DNA of 64,000 nucleotides from Prado023 sp963736425 (GTDB lineage Bacteria; Actinomycetota; Actinomycetes; S36-B12; CAIYMF01), in assembly GCA_963736425.1 (NCBI GenBank), contig CAVTOX010000027.1, positions 1 through 64,000 on the forward strand, read 5' to 3'. Shown here piece by piece: positions 36,381-44,864 of the stretch; the stretch's first letter is position 1; each line of letters starts with the position of its first letter. The position numbers were made by a program, and so were the translations under genes. The notes beneath the pieces are model-generated. The model saw only the letters and a program-made list of their open reading frames with translations. It was not told where the DNA came from and did not search any database.

Positions 36381-36863
36381 TCAGGACTGCAGGACCTCGT
36401 CGAGGATGGCCTCGGCCTTGTCCTCGTTGGTGTGCTCGGCCAGGGCCAGCTCGCTGACCAGGATCTGGCGCGCCTTGCTGAGCATGCGCTTCTCGCCGGC
36501 GGACAGCCCGCGCTCGCGCTCACGGCGCCACAGGTCGCGCACGACCTCAGCCACCTTGATCACGTCGCCGGACGCCAGCTTCTCGAGGTTCGCCTTGTAG
36601 CGGCGCGACCAGTTGGTCGGCTCCTCGGTGTAGGGCTGGCGCAGGACGTCGAAGACGCGATCGAGGCCCTCGGCGTTGACGACGTCGCGGACGCCGACCA
36701 GATCGACATTGTCTGAGGGGACCCTGACTGTCAGGTCACCCTGGGCCACGCGCAGGACCAGGTACTCCCGGTCGACCCCCTTGATGGAACGAACCTCGAT
36801 GGACTCGATGAGCGCGGCCCCGTGATGGGGATACACGACGGTGTCGCCAACCTTGAACGTCAT
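36381..36863 (-). CDS. carD: CarD-family RNA polymerase-binding regulator
   Basis: This 160-residue protein binds RNA polymerase through its N-terminal Tudor-like domain (MTFKVGDTVVYPHHGAALIE, DREYLVLRVAQGDLTVRVPS) and stabilises open promoter complexes through a helical C-terminal domain (EEPTNWSRRYKANLEKLASG, with the conserved Trp). It controls rRNA and stress transcription and is essential in mycobacteria. On the minus strand a TAGACT -10 box lies at 36894-36899, 31 bases before the ATG, with GGAAGGGG as the ribosome binding region. Confidence 0.95.
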   Translation of the reverse strand: MTFKVGDTVVYPHHGAALIESIEVRSIKGVDREYLVLRVAQGDLTVRVPSDNVDLVGVRDVVNAEGLDRVFDVLRQPYTEEPTNWSRRYKANLEKLASGDVIKVAEVVRDLWRRERERGLSAGEKRMLSKARQILVSELALAEHTNEDKAEAILDEVLQS

Positions 36864-36893
36864 TGTGCGGGAGACCCCTTCCGGTGGAGGCCC

Positions 36894-36899
36894 AGTCTA
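36894..36899 (-). promoter_or_regulatory. Putative -10 box of carD
   Basis: Read on the minus strand the sequence is TAGACT, a common actinobacterial SigA -10 form, 31 bases upstream of the carD ATG. The same hexamer precedes phoU and ppk in this window. The matching -35 is not clear. Confidence 0.5.
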
Positions 36900-36952
36900 A
36901 CACGCCGGGGTGGGGGGGCCTGTGACCGTGATCACCCGATAGGGTGCCTGCC

Positions 36953-37456
36953 GTGATTCGCTCCCGTGCCGCTGTTGCCCTTGCCGTCAGCCTCCTGGCC
37001 GTGCTTCCGACCGCAGGCTGCTACCAGGGTTTCGACGAGACCGTGAACACCCAGGGCCCCACCGGGAACGGCACCGACTTCCTGGTCGGAGCCGACATCA
37101 AGGTTCAGGATGCGACTTTCGTGACCGGCCCCGAGGGCGAGAGCGGGGTCGCCTCCCTGGTCATGACGATCATCAACGAGGGCGAGCTGCCCGATGCCCT
37201 CGTCAAGGTGAGCACCGAGCCGGCGACCACCTCGTCGCAGAAGGCCCCGATCGCCATCAAGCCGGGCACCTCGGTCCGGGTGGGCGGCAGCGCCACCGAC
37301 CAGGTCGTGGTCACCGGGCTCAAGGTCACCCCGGGCTCGTACGCGAACGTGACGGTCAGCTTCGAGCGTGCCGGCTCGGAGACGCGCAGCGTTGCCGTCG
37401 TCCCGGCCGTCGGCTACTACGAGGGCTACGGTCCAGCGGCCACGGTCGCGAAGTAG
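36953..37456 (+). CDS. LpqE-like lipoprotein
   Basis: The protein has a lipoprotein signal (VALAVSLLAVLPTAGCYQGF, Cys at the lipobox) and one beta-rich domain (QDATFVTGPEGESGVASLVM, VRVGGSATDQVVVTGLKVTP). It lies divergent from carD, where mycobacteria have lpqE, and the length agrees. The function is not known; the domain resembles copper-chaperone-like (DUF461/PCuAC-type) beta folds, but I see no Met/His metal motif. GTG at 36953 is preferred over GTG at 36944 because of the AGGG eight bases upstream. Confidence 0.75.
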   Translation: MIRSRAAVALAVSLLAVLPTAGCYQGFDETVNTQGPTGNGTDFLVGADIKVQDATFVTGPEGESGVASLVMTIINEGELPDALVKVSTEPATTSSQKAPIAIKPGTSVRVGGSATDQVVVTGLKVTPGSYANVTVSFERAGSETRSVAVVPAVGYYEGYGPAATVAK

Positions 37457-37504
37457 CCGCACCGCACCACCGGCAACGTCCCCTGCACTGCGGGTCGCCC
37501 GGGC

Positions 37505-38182
37505 TCAGGCCTCGAACTTGTACCCGAGGCCGCGCACGGTCAGCAGGTGCACCGGGTGCGCCGGGTCCGCCTCGACCTTTGCGCGCAGCCGCTTCACGTG
37601 CACGTCGAGGGTCTTGGTGTCCCCGACGTAGTCCGAGCCCCAGATCCGGTCGATGAGCTGCCCACGGGTCAGCACCCGGCCCGAGTTGCGCACGAGGTAC
37701 TCCAGGAGGTCGAACTCCTTGAGCGGCATGCTCACGACCTGTCCGTCGACCTGTACCTGATGGCGCTCCGGGTCGATGCGAACCGGCCCCGCCTCAACCA
37801 CCGGGCTGTCGTCGAGGTCGTCGAAGTTGCGCCGGAGCACGGCACGGATCCGCGCCACCAGCTCGCGGCTCGAGAACGGCTTGGTCACGTAGTCGTCGGC
37901 GCCGAGCTCGAGACCCAGGACCTTGTCGATCTCGGAGTCCTTGGCGGTGACCATGATGATCGGCACCCGCGACTTGGCCCGGATGGTGCGGCACACGTCC
38001 GTGCCCGACATCCCGGGGAGCATGAGGTCCAGCAGCACCAGCTCGGACGGCTCGCGCTCGAACTGGGCGAGGGCGTCGGGTCCGGTCGTGGCGACCGAGA
38101 CCGCGAACCCCTCCTTGCGGAGCATGAAGCTCAGGGCGTCTGAGAACGACTCCTCGTCCTCGACGACCAAGATCCTGGTCAC
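37505..38182 (-). CDS. regX3: Phosphate-responsive response regulator RegX3
   Basis: The 225-residue OmpR-type regulator has the acidic pocket (VVEDEESF), phosphoacceptor Asp52 (VLLDLMLPGMSG), VTAKDSEID and VTKPFSSREL, then a winged helix (LKEFDLLEYLVRNSGRVLTR, TLDVHVKRLRAKVE). It is nearly the expected RegX3 sequence, which controls the phosphate starvation response. Its start overlaps the senX3 stop. It probably binds the PHO-box-like repeats upstream of phoU. Confidence 0.92.
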   Translation of the reverse strand: MTRILVVEDEESFSDALSFMLRKEGFAVSVATTGPDALAQFEREPSELVLLDLMLPGMSGTDVCRTIRAKSRVPIIMVTAKDSEIDKVLGLELGADDYVTKPFSSRELVARIRAVLRRNFDDLDDSPVVEAGPVRIDPERHQVQVDGQVVSMPLKEFDLLEYLVRNSGRVLTRGQLIDRIWGSDYVGDTKTLDVHVKRLRAKVEADPAHPVHLLTVRGLGYKFEA

Positions 38183-39440
38183 TGCTCCTCCTTGGTGGTC
38201 CTCGCTCGGGGCCGACCGGTGCGGGCGGCCGCCTTCTTGATGGCCTTCTCAGACAGGGCCGGCAATCGGATCGTGAACGTGGAGCCCTCCCCGACTTTCG
38301 ACCACACGTCGCAGTCGCCACCATGGTTGGCGCAGACATGCTTGACGATGGACAACCCCAGGCCCGTTCCGCCGGTGTCGCGCGACCGCGCTTGGTCCAC
38401 CCGGTAGAAGCGCTCGAAGATCCGGTCCAGCTCCACCGGCGGGATGCCGATGCCCTGGTCCGTGACCGAGATCGTGACCGAACCGTCGGAGATCCCGGTG
38501 GTGACGGCCACCTTCGTTGCCGGCGGGCTGTAGTTGACGGCGTTGACGATCAGGTTGCGCACGGCCGTCGCCAGCTGCACGGGGACTCCCTCGACCCGCA
38601 GCCCGGCGACCCCGCCACGCAGGAAGGAGATGTCCTTGCCCTGCGCCAGGGACCGGGCGTCGTCGCAGGCCTGGGCGACGACCTCGTCGATGTCCACCGG
38701 ACCCATCGGCTGCAGCGGCTCGACGCCCTCGAGCCGGGACAGGTCCATGAGGTCGTTGAGCAGAGTCGTCAGGCGCCGGGTCTCGCCCAGCATCCGGGTC
38801 GTGAAGCGCTCGACGGCGTCCCTGATCCTCCTGCGCCTCATGCACCGCCTCGGCCAGCAGCGCCAGGGCACCGATCGGGGTCTTCAGCTCGTGGCTCACG
38901 TTCGCCACGAAGTCGCGCCGGGCGTGGTCGAGGCGCTCGGCCTCGGTGATGTCATCGACGAGGACCAGGGCGGAGCCGTCGGCCATGGGCGCCACCCGCA
39001 CGCGCAGCCGGACGCCCGCCTGCCGGCGACCCGGTCGGCGGACCGTGAGGTCGCGGGCAGAGGGCTGGTCGGAGGCCAGGGAGCGCTGCACCATCTTCGC
39101 GATCTCCGGGGTGTTGATCGCGCCGCGGCGGACCACCCGCAGGGCCTCCAGCGCGGGGTGGGCCCACACGACGGTGTCCGTGGCGTCGATCCAGACCGCG
39201 GGGGTGCTCAGGGCTGCCAGGACTCGGGCAAGGTCGATGGGGAGGGCACTCGCTGCGGACGTCCGGCTCAGCAGCAGGGGCGCCCGGAGCCTCGATCGGC
39301 GGGACCGCCGCATCGACCGGGGCCTTGGTCGCGGAATGAGCTCGCGTGGGTCGGCTGGCGGAGGCGGTCGCGGGCACGCCGAAGAGGCGCCGCCTACTGG
39401 CCGGCTCATCCGCGCGCGTGCGTCGGGACTGGGTCGCCAC
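38179..39440 (-). CDS. senX3: Phosphate-sensing histidine kinase SenX3 (frameshifted)
   Basis: The kinase has a PAS domain (LPIDLARVLAALSTPAVWID), a DHp helix with the phosphorylated His (DFVANVSHELKTPIGALALL) and the ATPase domain (RNLIVNAVNYSPPATKV, DQGIGIPPVELDRIFERFYR, DTGGTGLGLSIVKHVC). A frame break near 38835 splits the DHp domain, and another near 39255 splits the N-terminus. No membrane span is visible in any frame before the PAS domain, unlike typical SenX3. The GTG at 39440 is a best guess for the start. The stop overlaps regX3. Confidence 0.85.
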
Positions 39441-39523
39441 GTGAGTCAGGATAGGGCTGCGCCGGATTCCCACATCCCCGTCAGGCAACGCGGCGAGCCC
39501 AATTCATGCCCCCGGCGCGGATT

Positions 39524-39545
39524 GTTCACCGTTCGCTCACCGTTG
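39524..39545. promoter_or_regulatory. PHO-box-like direct repeats (RegX3/PhoP-type)
   Basis: Two adjacent 11-base units, GTTCACCGTTC and GCTCACCGTTG, match the actinobacterial PHO box (direct GTTCACC-type repeats at 11-base spacing). They lie between senX3 and phoU, which diverge. A TAGACT -10 box for phoU follows at 39584-39589, 18 bases before the ATG. Confidence 0.75.
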
Positions 39546-39606
39546 GGCCACGTCCGTGCGGTGCAGTGCACAGCCTGCGGATCTAGACTGCTCCCGGGAG
39601 GACATC

Positions 39607-40282
39607 ATGCGCGCAGCGTTCCACGACCAGCTCGACGAGATCAGTGACCTGTTGGCCGAGATGGCCGTCGCCGCCGGGACGGCGATGAACCAGGCGACCC
39701 AGGCGCTGCTCAATGCGGACCTGGCGGTCGCCGAGGCCGTGATCTCCGGCGACGACCACCTCGACGAGCTCACCAGCGAGGTCGAGCGACGTTGCTACGA
39801 CGCCGCTGCGCTCCAGCAGCCGGTCGCAACCGACCTGCGCCTCGTGATCGGATCCCTGCGGATCTCCTCCTCGCTGGAGCGGATGGGCGACCTCGCCGTG
39901 CACGTGGCCAAGCAGGCGCGCATGCGCTATCCGAACTCCAGCATCCCCACCGAGCTGCGCGCGACCTTCGCCGAGCTCGGGCGCCCTCGAGGATGCCATC
40001 GCGGCCAAGACCGCCACGGTCATCTCCACGAAGGACATCAGCCTCGGCCCGGACATCGAGCGCTACGACTCGGAGGTCGACCGGCTGCACCGTGAGCTGT
40101 TCACGACCGTCCTGTCCCCCTCATGGGACCACGGGGTCGAGGCAGCCATCGACGCGACGCTTCTGTCGCGCTACTACGAGCGCTACGCCGACCACGCGGT
40201 GAGCATCGCCCGACGGGTCATGCACGTCGTGACCGGGGAGCAGTACTCCGACACCACGCTCGAGGCCCCGATCGGGCAGTGA
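39607..40282 (+). CDS. phoU: Phosphate-transport regulator PhoU (frameshifted)
   Basis: PhoU damps phosphate signalling between the Pst importer and the SenX3 kinase. The first part MRAAFHDQLDEISDLLAEMA and the motif LRLVIGSLRISSSLERMGDL (first metal-site helix) are in one frame. After a break near 39985 the second half reads LEDAIAAKTATVISTKDISL and SRYYERYADHAVSIARRVMH (second metal site). Joined, the length is about 224 residues, normal for PhoU. It has GGGAGG upstream. No pst genes are in the window. Confidence 0.88.
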
Positions 40283-40343
40283 GGTCCGAGCGCGTCGGCC
40301 CCGCGCGCCGCAGGCCGACTTGCCGGTGACCGCACGCTCCGCG

Positions 40344-41639
40344 ATGGTTGTCGTCGTGGATGCCGCCCTGCCCCTGCGCCGCTCCCCGCGGCGCGTGGCC
40401 ATGCTCAGCGTCCACACCTCCCCGCTGGACCAACCCGGGACGGGCGACGCCGGCGGGATGAACGTGTACATCGCCGAGGTCGCCACCCGGCTGGCACAGC
40501 GCGGGACCGAGGTCGAGGTCTTCACCCGCGCCACCTCCAGCGAGCTGCCGGCGCACGTCCAGATGGCCCCCGGAGTCCTGGTCCACAACGTCGTGGCGGG
40601 ACCGTTCGAGGGTCTGCCCAAGGAGGACCTCCCCGGGCAGCTCTGCGCGGTGACAGCGGGGGTCCTGCGCAAGGAGGCCGCCCGGCGGGAGGGCTGGTAC
40701 GACCTGATCCACTCGCACTACTGGTTGTCGGGGCAGGTGGGTTGGCTGGCCAAGGAGCGCTGGGGCGTGCCGCTCGTCCACACGATGCACACGATGGGAC
40801 GGGTGAAGAACCTCAGCCTCGCCCCGGACGACCGCGCTGAGCCCGAGCTGCGGATCATCGGCGAGCAGCAGGTGGTCGACGCCGCCGACCGGCTGGTGGC
40901 CAACACGGCCGCCGAGCGCTCCGATCTCGTGACCCTGTACGACGCAGACCCCCGCCTGGTCGACGTGGTGCTGCCCGGAGTCGATCTCGAGGCCTTCCAC
41001 GGCCGCGACCGGGCTTCAGCACGGGCCGCGCTGGGCTACGCCCCCGACGACCTCGTGGTGCTGTTCGTGGGCCGCATTCAACCGTTGAAGGCCCCCGACC
41101 TGCTCGTCCGGGCGATGTCGCGACTGGCCCTTGCGGACCCGGACCTGGCCTCCCGGGTGCGCCTGGAGTTCTGCGGCGGGCCCTCGGGGTCCGGCACGGA
41201 GCACCCCACTGCGCTGGCCGACCTCGCCGCCGAGCTGCACGTCCCCGCCACCTTCCACGCCCCCACCGACCGGGCGCGACTGCGCCTGCGCTACGCGGCC
41301 GCCGACGTGGTGGTCGTGCCCTCGCACTCGGAGTCCTTCGGCCTTGTGGCCGTCGAGGCGCAGGCCTGCGGAACCCCGGTGCTGGCTGCCAACGTCGGGG
41401 GCCTGCCCGTCGCGGTCCACGATGGGGTCTCCGGGCTGCTGGTCGATGGGCACGAGCCCGAGCAGTGGGCCTCGGCCCTGCGCCGGGTCCTGGCCGACGA
41501 CGCCCTACGCGCCCGCCTGGCCGGCGGGGCACGCGGCCACGCCGAGACGCTGTCGTGGGACGTCACGGTCGAGGGCCTTCTCAGGAGCTACTCAGCGGCG
41601 CTGGTCGCTCCGCGCGACGCACTGGGCAGGGTCGGCTGA
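40344..41639 (+). CDS. mshA: Mycothiol glycosyltransferase MshA
   Basis: MshA makes the first step of mycothiol, joining N-acetylglucosamine to inositol phosphate. The GT-B fold has GTGDAGGMNVYIAEVATRLA, LIHSHYWLSGQVGWLAKERW, VGRIQPLKAPDLLVRAM and the C-terminal SHSESFGLVAVEAQACGTPV. The ATG at 40344 is chosen. Earlier in-frame start codons (TTG 40320, GTG 40326) add eight and six residues without family likeness. The next gene starts within its stop codon. Confidence 0.92.
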   Translation: MVVVVDAALPLRRSPRRVAMLSVHTSPLDQPGTGDAGGMNVYIAEVATRLAQRGTEVEVFTRATSSELPAHVQMAPGVLVHNVVAGPFEGLPKEDLPGQLCAVTAGVLRKEAARREGWYDLIHSHYWLSGQVGWLAKERWGVPLVHTMHTMGRVKNLSLAPDDRAEPELRIIGEQQVVDAADRLVANTAAERSDLVTLYDADPRLVDVVLPGVDLEAFHGRDRASARAALGYAPDDLVVLFVGRIQPLKAPDLLVRAMSRLALADPDLASRVRLEFCGGPSGSGTEHPTALADLAAELHVPATFHAPTDRARLRLRYAAADVVVVPSHSESFGLVAVEAQACGTPVLAANVGGLPVAVHDGVSGLLVDGHEPEQWASALRRVLADDALRARLAGGARGHAETLSWDVTVEGLLRSYSAALVAPRDALGRVG

Positions 41640-42142
41640 TGCCTCGGCAGGTAGCGGTGGCCAATCAGCTCGCCGAGCTGCTCGAGGCCGAGGACCTGGA
41701 GCACGAGCGGCCGGAGCCCCACCGGTTCGTGGTCGTCCTGCCGGGCCAGGCGAAGCTGCGCACCACGGTCAGCATGGCCGTGGGCCCGCAGGCGCTGACC
41801 ATCAACGCCTTCGTCGCCCGCCGCCCTGACGAGAACGCGGAGGCGGTCTACCGCTGGCTGCTGCAGCAGAACACCCGAATGCTGGGTATCGCCTTCGCCC
41901 TCGACAGCCTCGGGGACATCTACCTGGTCGGACGGATCCCCATCACGGGGATCGCTACTGAGGACCTCGACAGGCTGCTCGGCTCCGTGCTGCGCGCCTC
42001 CGACGAGTCGTTCAACATAATCCTGCGCCTGGGTTTCGCCACCGCGATCCGCCGGGAACGGGCATGGCGGGAGTCCCGTGGCGAGTCCACGGCCAACCTC
42101 GCGGCGTTCGCCGACCTCGGCCCCGAGCCCACCGCCGGCTGA
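41639..42142 (+). CDS. YbjN-domain protein (Rv0487-like)
   Basis: The 167-residue protein has the YbjN fold (HRFVVVLPGQAKLRTTVSMA, EAVYRWLLQQNTRMLGIAFA, LDSLGDIYLVGRIPITGI). YbjN proteins resemble type III secretion chaperones, and their role in actinobacteria is unknown. It is translationally coupled to mshA (ATG within the TGA). The order mshA-ybjN-gpm is the same as in mycobacteria, so it may assist one of these. It is intact. Confidence 0.85.
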   Translation: MPRQVAVANQLAELLEAEDLEHERPEPHRFVVVLPGQAKLRTTVSMAVGPQALTINAFVARRPDENAEAVYRWLLQQNTRMLGIAFALDSLGDIYLVGRIPITGIATEDLDRLLGSVLRASDESFNIILRLGFATAIRRERAWRESRGESTANLAAFADLGPEPTAG

Positions 42143-42224
42143 GCGCCCGCCGGCGGCGGCGGTTCATCCGATGGCCATCCGCTCGCCGCGCGAGGGGTGG
42201 GTCGGCTGGGCCAGTATTGCCCCC

Positions 42225-42971
42225 ATGACCTACACCCTGATCCTGCTCCGCCATGGCGAGAGCGAGTGGAACGCGCTGAACCTGTTCACCGGCTGGGTTG
42301 ATGTGAACCTGACCGCCAAGGGCGAGGCAGAGGCGATTCGCGGGGGCCAGATGCTCCTCGAGCAGGGCATCCTGCCCGACGTCGCGCACACCTCGCTGCA
42401 GAAGCGCGCGATCCGCACGACGCAGATGGCCCTGGAGACCTGCGAGCGCCACTGGGTGCCAGTGCGCCGGTCGTGGCGGCTCAACGAGCGGCACTACGGC
42501 GCCCTGCAGGGCAAGGACAAGAAGGAGACCCTGCAGAAGTACGGCGAGGAGAAGTTCACCGAGTGGCGTCGCTCCTACGACGTGCCGCCTCCCCCGATCG
42601 ATCCCGAGGACGAGCACGCCCAGACCCACGACCCGCGCTACGCGGACCTCGCGCCGGAGATCCGACCCGCGGCCGAGTGCCTCAAGGACGTCGTCACCCG
42701 GATGCTGCCCTACTGGTACGACGGAATCGTGCCGGACCTCCGGCTCGGTCGCACCGTGATCGTCGGGGCCCACGGCAACTCCCTGCGTGGCCTGGTCAAG
42801 CACCTCGAGGGCATGAGCGACGAGGCAGTCATCAAGCTCAACATCCCCACGGGGATCCCGCTGGTGTACCGGCTCGACGAGGACCTGCGCCCCACGGTCC
42901 CCGGCGGCGAGTACGTGGACCCGGAGGCGGCTGCCTCAGCGGCCGCGGCAGTGGCCAACCAGGGCAAGTAG
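42225..42971 (+). CDS. gpmA: 2,3-bisphosphoglycerate-dependent phosphoglycerate mutase
   Basis: The 248-residue glycolytic enzyme interconverts 3- and 2-phosphoglycerate. The phosphorylated His10 lies in LLRHGESEWN. The other active-site parts are TSLQKRAIRTTQMAL, LNERHYGALQGKDKKET and VIVGAHGNSLRGLVKHLEGM. The ATG at 42225 follows 82 bases after the YbjN gene. A very strong hairpin terminator follows the gene. Confidence 0.93.
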   Translation: MTYTLILLRHGESEWNALNLFTGWVDVNLTAKGEAEAIRGGQMLLEQGILPDVAHTSLQKRAIRTTQMALETCERHWVPVRRSWRLNERHYGALQGKDKKETLQKYGEEKFTEWRRSYDVPPPPIDPEDEHAQTHDPRYADLAPEIRPAAECLKDVVTRMLPYWYDGIVPDLRLGRTVIVGAHGNSLRGLVKHLEGMSDEAVIKLNIPTGIPLVYRLDEDLRPTVPGGEYVDPEAAASAAAAVANQGK

Positions 42972-42990
42972 CTCCCCCAGACGGGGGAAT

Positions 42991-43029
42991 CCGCGGGCCC
43001 GGGCGAGGTGATCGCGCCCGGGCCCGCGG
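42991..43029 (+). terminator. Strong hairpin terminator after gpmA
   Basis: CCGCGGGCCCGGGCG and CGCCCGGGCCCGCGG form a perfect 15-bp G+C stem with a 9-base loop, 20 bases after the gpmA stop. No T-tract follows. A smaller CCCCC-AGAC-GGGGG hairpin lies just before it. Confidence 0.85.
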
Positions 43030-43048
43030 CCTGTTCGAGGAGGAGTGC

Positions 43049-44071
43049 GTGAGGGCCGTCATCGCCGACCAGTACGGGGCGCCGGCGCAGCTGCGCCTCG
43101 GCGAGGTCGATCGGCCGGTGCCCGGCGAGGGGCAGGTCCTGATCCGGGTGCACGCCGCCTCCGTGCATGCCGACGTCTGGCACATGATCCGCGGCGTGCC
43201 CTACGTCATGCGGCTGATGGGCGGTGGCCTGCGCAGGCCGGGAAACCCGATCCCGGGCACCGACGCGGCCGGGGTGGTCGAGGCACTCGGCCCCGGGACG
43301 TCGCGGTTCCAGGTGGGCGACCCCGTGTTCGGCGAGGTCGTCGAGGGGTTCCAGTGGCGCAATGGTGGCACGTTCGCGGAGTACGTGAACGCTCCTGAGG
43401 CGGCCCTCGAGCCGATCCCCGACGGGGTCTCGTTCGTCGCCGCCGCCGCAGTGCCGACCTCGGCGCTGATCGCCCTGTTCACGGTCCGCAACGAGGCCAA
43501 GGTGCAGCCCGGCGAGCGGGTGCTGGTCAATGGTGCCGCCGGTGCGGTGGGCCAGTTCGCGGTGCAGATCGCCCGGGCGGACGGGGCGCATGTCACGGCC
43601 GTGGAGCGCACGGACCGCATGGACCTGCTCGCGGAGGTGGGTGCCGACGCGGTCATCGACGGGACCCGCACGGACTACACCGACGGCCCGCAGCGCTATG
43701 ACGTGGTGATCGACATCCCCGGGAACCACTCGTTCGCCAAGGTCCGCCATGTGCTCAGCGACAACGGTCGGTACATGCTGATCGGCCATGATCGGTACGG
43801 GGCTGGGGGTCACCGCTGGCTGGGCAGCATCCCCCGGGTGTTCGCCCTGATGGCGCGCTCAGCAGTGAGCTCCCAGGTGCCCCGGCCGGACTTCTCCGGT
43901 CCCGGACCGGACGCCATGCGGATCCTGACCGAGATGATGGCCTCGGGCGCCCTGCACCCGGTGGTGGGTCGGACCTACCCGCTCGACGAGGCGGTGGCCG
44001 CCCTTGAGTACCTCGAGTCCGGTCACGCCCGGGGCAAGGTGGTCCTCACGATGATGGATCCGCCGGACTGA
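43049..44071 (+). CDS. Quinone-type/zinc-free medium-chain oxidoreductase
   Basis: This 340-residue member of the medium-chain dehydrogenase family resembles NADPH:quinone reductases and related reductases. The start RAVIADQYGAPAQLRLGEVD is typical, with ASVHADVWHMIRG, PIPGTDAAGVVEALG and the NADPH site VNGAAGAVGQFAVQIARADG. No zinc-binding Cys cluster is visible. It ends with SGHARGKVVLTM, the family C-terminal motif. The GTG start at 43049 has GAGGAG upstream. The substrate is unknown. Confidence 0.82.
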   Translation: MRAVIADQYGAPAQLRLGEVDRPVPGEGQVLIRVHAASVHADVWHMIRGVPYVMRLMGGGLRRPGNPIPGTDAAGVVEALGPGTSRFQVGDPVFGEVVEGFQWRNGGTFAEYVNAPEAALEPIPDGVSFVAAAAVPTSALIALFTVRNEAKVQPGERVLVNGAAGAVGQFAVQIARADGAHVTAVERTDRMDLLAEVGADAVIDGTRTDYTDGPQRYDVVIDIPGNHSFAKVRHVLSDNGRYMLIGHDRYGAGGHRWLGSIPRVFALMARSAVSSQVPRPDFSGPGPDAMRILTEMMASGALHPVVGRTYPLDEAVAALEYLESGHARGKVVLTMMDPPD

Positions 44072-44096
44072 GGGATCCGTGCCGGGACCCAGCAGC

Positions 44097-44378
44097 TCAC
44101 TGGCCGCTGAGGATCTCGGCGATCTTCGGGCGGATGTCCAGAAGGTAGACCGAGGCGATCACGATCGAGGCGATGCCCAGGATCCCGATCGGGCTGAACC
44201 ATGCCAGCGACACGAGGGTGGCACCACCGGTCAGGGCCAACCACAACCCCTTGGACTGACGGCCGATGGCCGGGAAGGCATCGGGACGGGTACGCAGGCA
44301 GTGGATGAAGGCCCATGCCGAGGCGACCAGCGTGGCGATGTCGATGGCCCACAGGATCGTCGTCGTCAGCGTGTTCAT
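44097..44378 (-). CDS. DUF2516 membrane protein (Rv0476-like), 93 aa
   Basis: The protein has three membrane spans (LWAIDIATLVASAWAFIHCL, GLWLALTGGATLVSLAWF, IGILGIASIVIASVYLLDI). The cytoplasmic loop RTRPDAFPAIGRQSKG is characteristic of DUF2516. It sits divergent from the XRE regulator and the HbhA-like gene, as in mycobacteria, where Rv0476 lies beside hbhA. Function unknown. The open frame upstream of the ATG at 44378 overlaps the regulator and was not used. Confidence 0.82.
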   Translation of the reverse strand: MNTLTTTILWAIDIATLVASAWAFIHCLRTRPDAFPAIGRQSKGLWLALTGGATLVSLAWFSPIGILGIASIVIASVYLLDIRPKIAEILSGQ

Positions 44379-44439
44379 GGGTCCAAGCGTAGGTGACGCG
44401 ACGAGCGTGAGCCATCTCACTCCCCAACTGCTTGCTATC

Positions 44440-44471
44440 TGCTTGCAATTGCAAGCACCCTTGGGGATACT
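44440..44471 (+). promoter_or_regulatory. Palindromic operator and promoter of the XRE gene
   Basis: TGCTTGCAATTGCAAGCA (44440-44457) is a perfect 18-bp palindrome, with an extra TGCTTGC at about 44429. Within it TTGCAA (44443-44448) serves as the -35 box; 17 bases later GATACT (44466-44471) is the -10 box. Six bases separate the -10 box from the GTG at 44478, so transcription would begin at the start codon. The regulator probably binds here to control itself and the divergent DUF2516 gene. Confidence 0.75.
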
Positions 44472-44477
44472 TGAGGT

Positions 44478-44864
44478 GTGGCCAAGATCGACGCAACGAA
44501 GCTCGGCGAGTACATCCGCGAACAGCGGGGTGCGGCGCAGATCTCGATACGTCAGTTGGCCAAGGCCGCAGACATCTCCAACCCCTACCTGAGCCAGGTG
44601 GAGCGGGGACTGCGCAAGCCCAGTGCTGAGATTCTGGCCCGGATCGCCTCCGGGTTGCGGATCTCCGCCGAGACGCTGTACGTGCGGGCAGGGCTCCTCG
44701 AGGAGCGCAGCGGTGACCTGACGGTCATCGGTGCGATCGCCGAGGACGCCACGCTCACCGAACGGCAGCGCAGGGCCCTGCTGGAGATCTACGCGGCCTT
44801 CCAGACCGAGAACTCGGCCCAGCAACAGCTGGCCGAGGACACCACAGAAGAGGAACTCTCATGA
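44478..44864 (+). CDS. XRE-family transcriptional regulator (Rv0474-like)
   Basis: The 128-residue regulator has a Cro/C1-type helix-turn-helix (LGEYIREQRGAAQISIRQLA, ADISNPYLSQVERGLRKPS) and a helical C-terminal part (LTVIGAIAEDATLTERQRRA). It lies directly before the HbhA-like gene and overlaps it by four bases, as Rv0474 does with hbhA in mycobacteria. It probably controls its own operon through the palindrome upstream. The GTG at 44478 is the likely first base of the mRNA. Confidence 0.88.
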   Translation: MAKIDATKLGEYIREQRGAAQISIRQLAKAADISNPYLSQVERGLRKPSAEILARIASGLRISAETLYVRAGLLEERSGDLTVIGAIAEDATLTERQRRALLEIYAAFQTENSAQQQLAEDTTEEELS

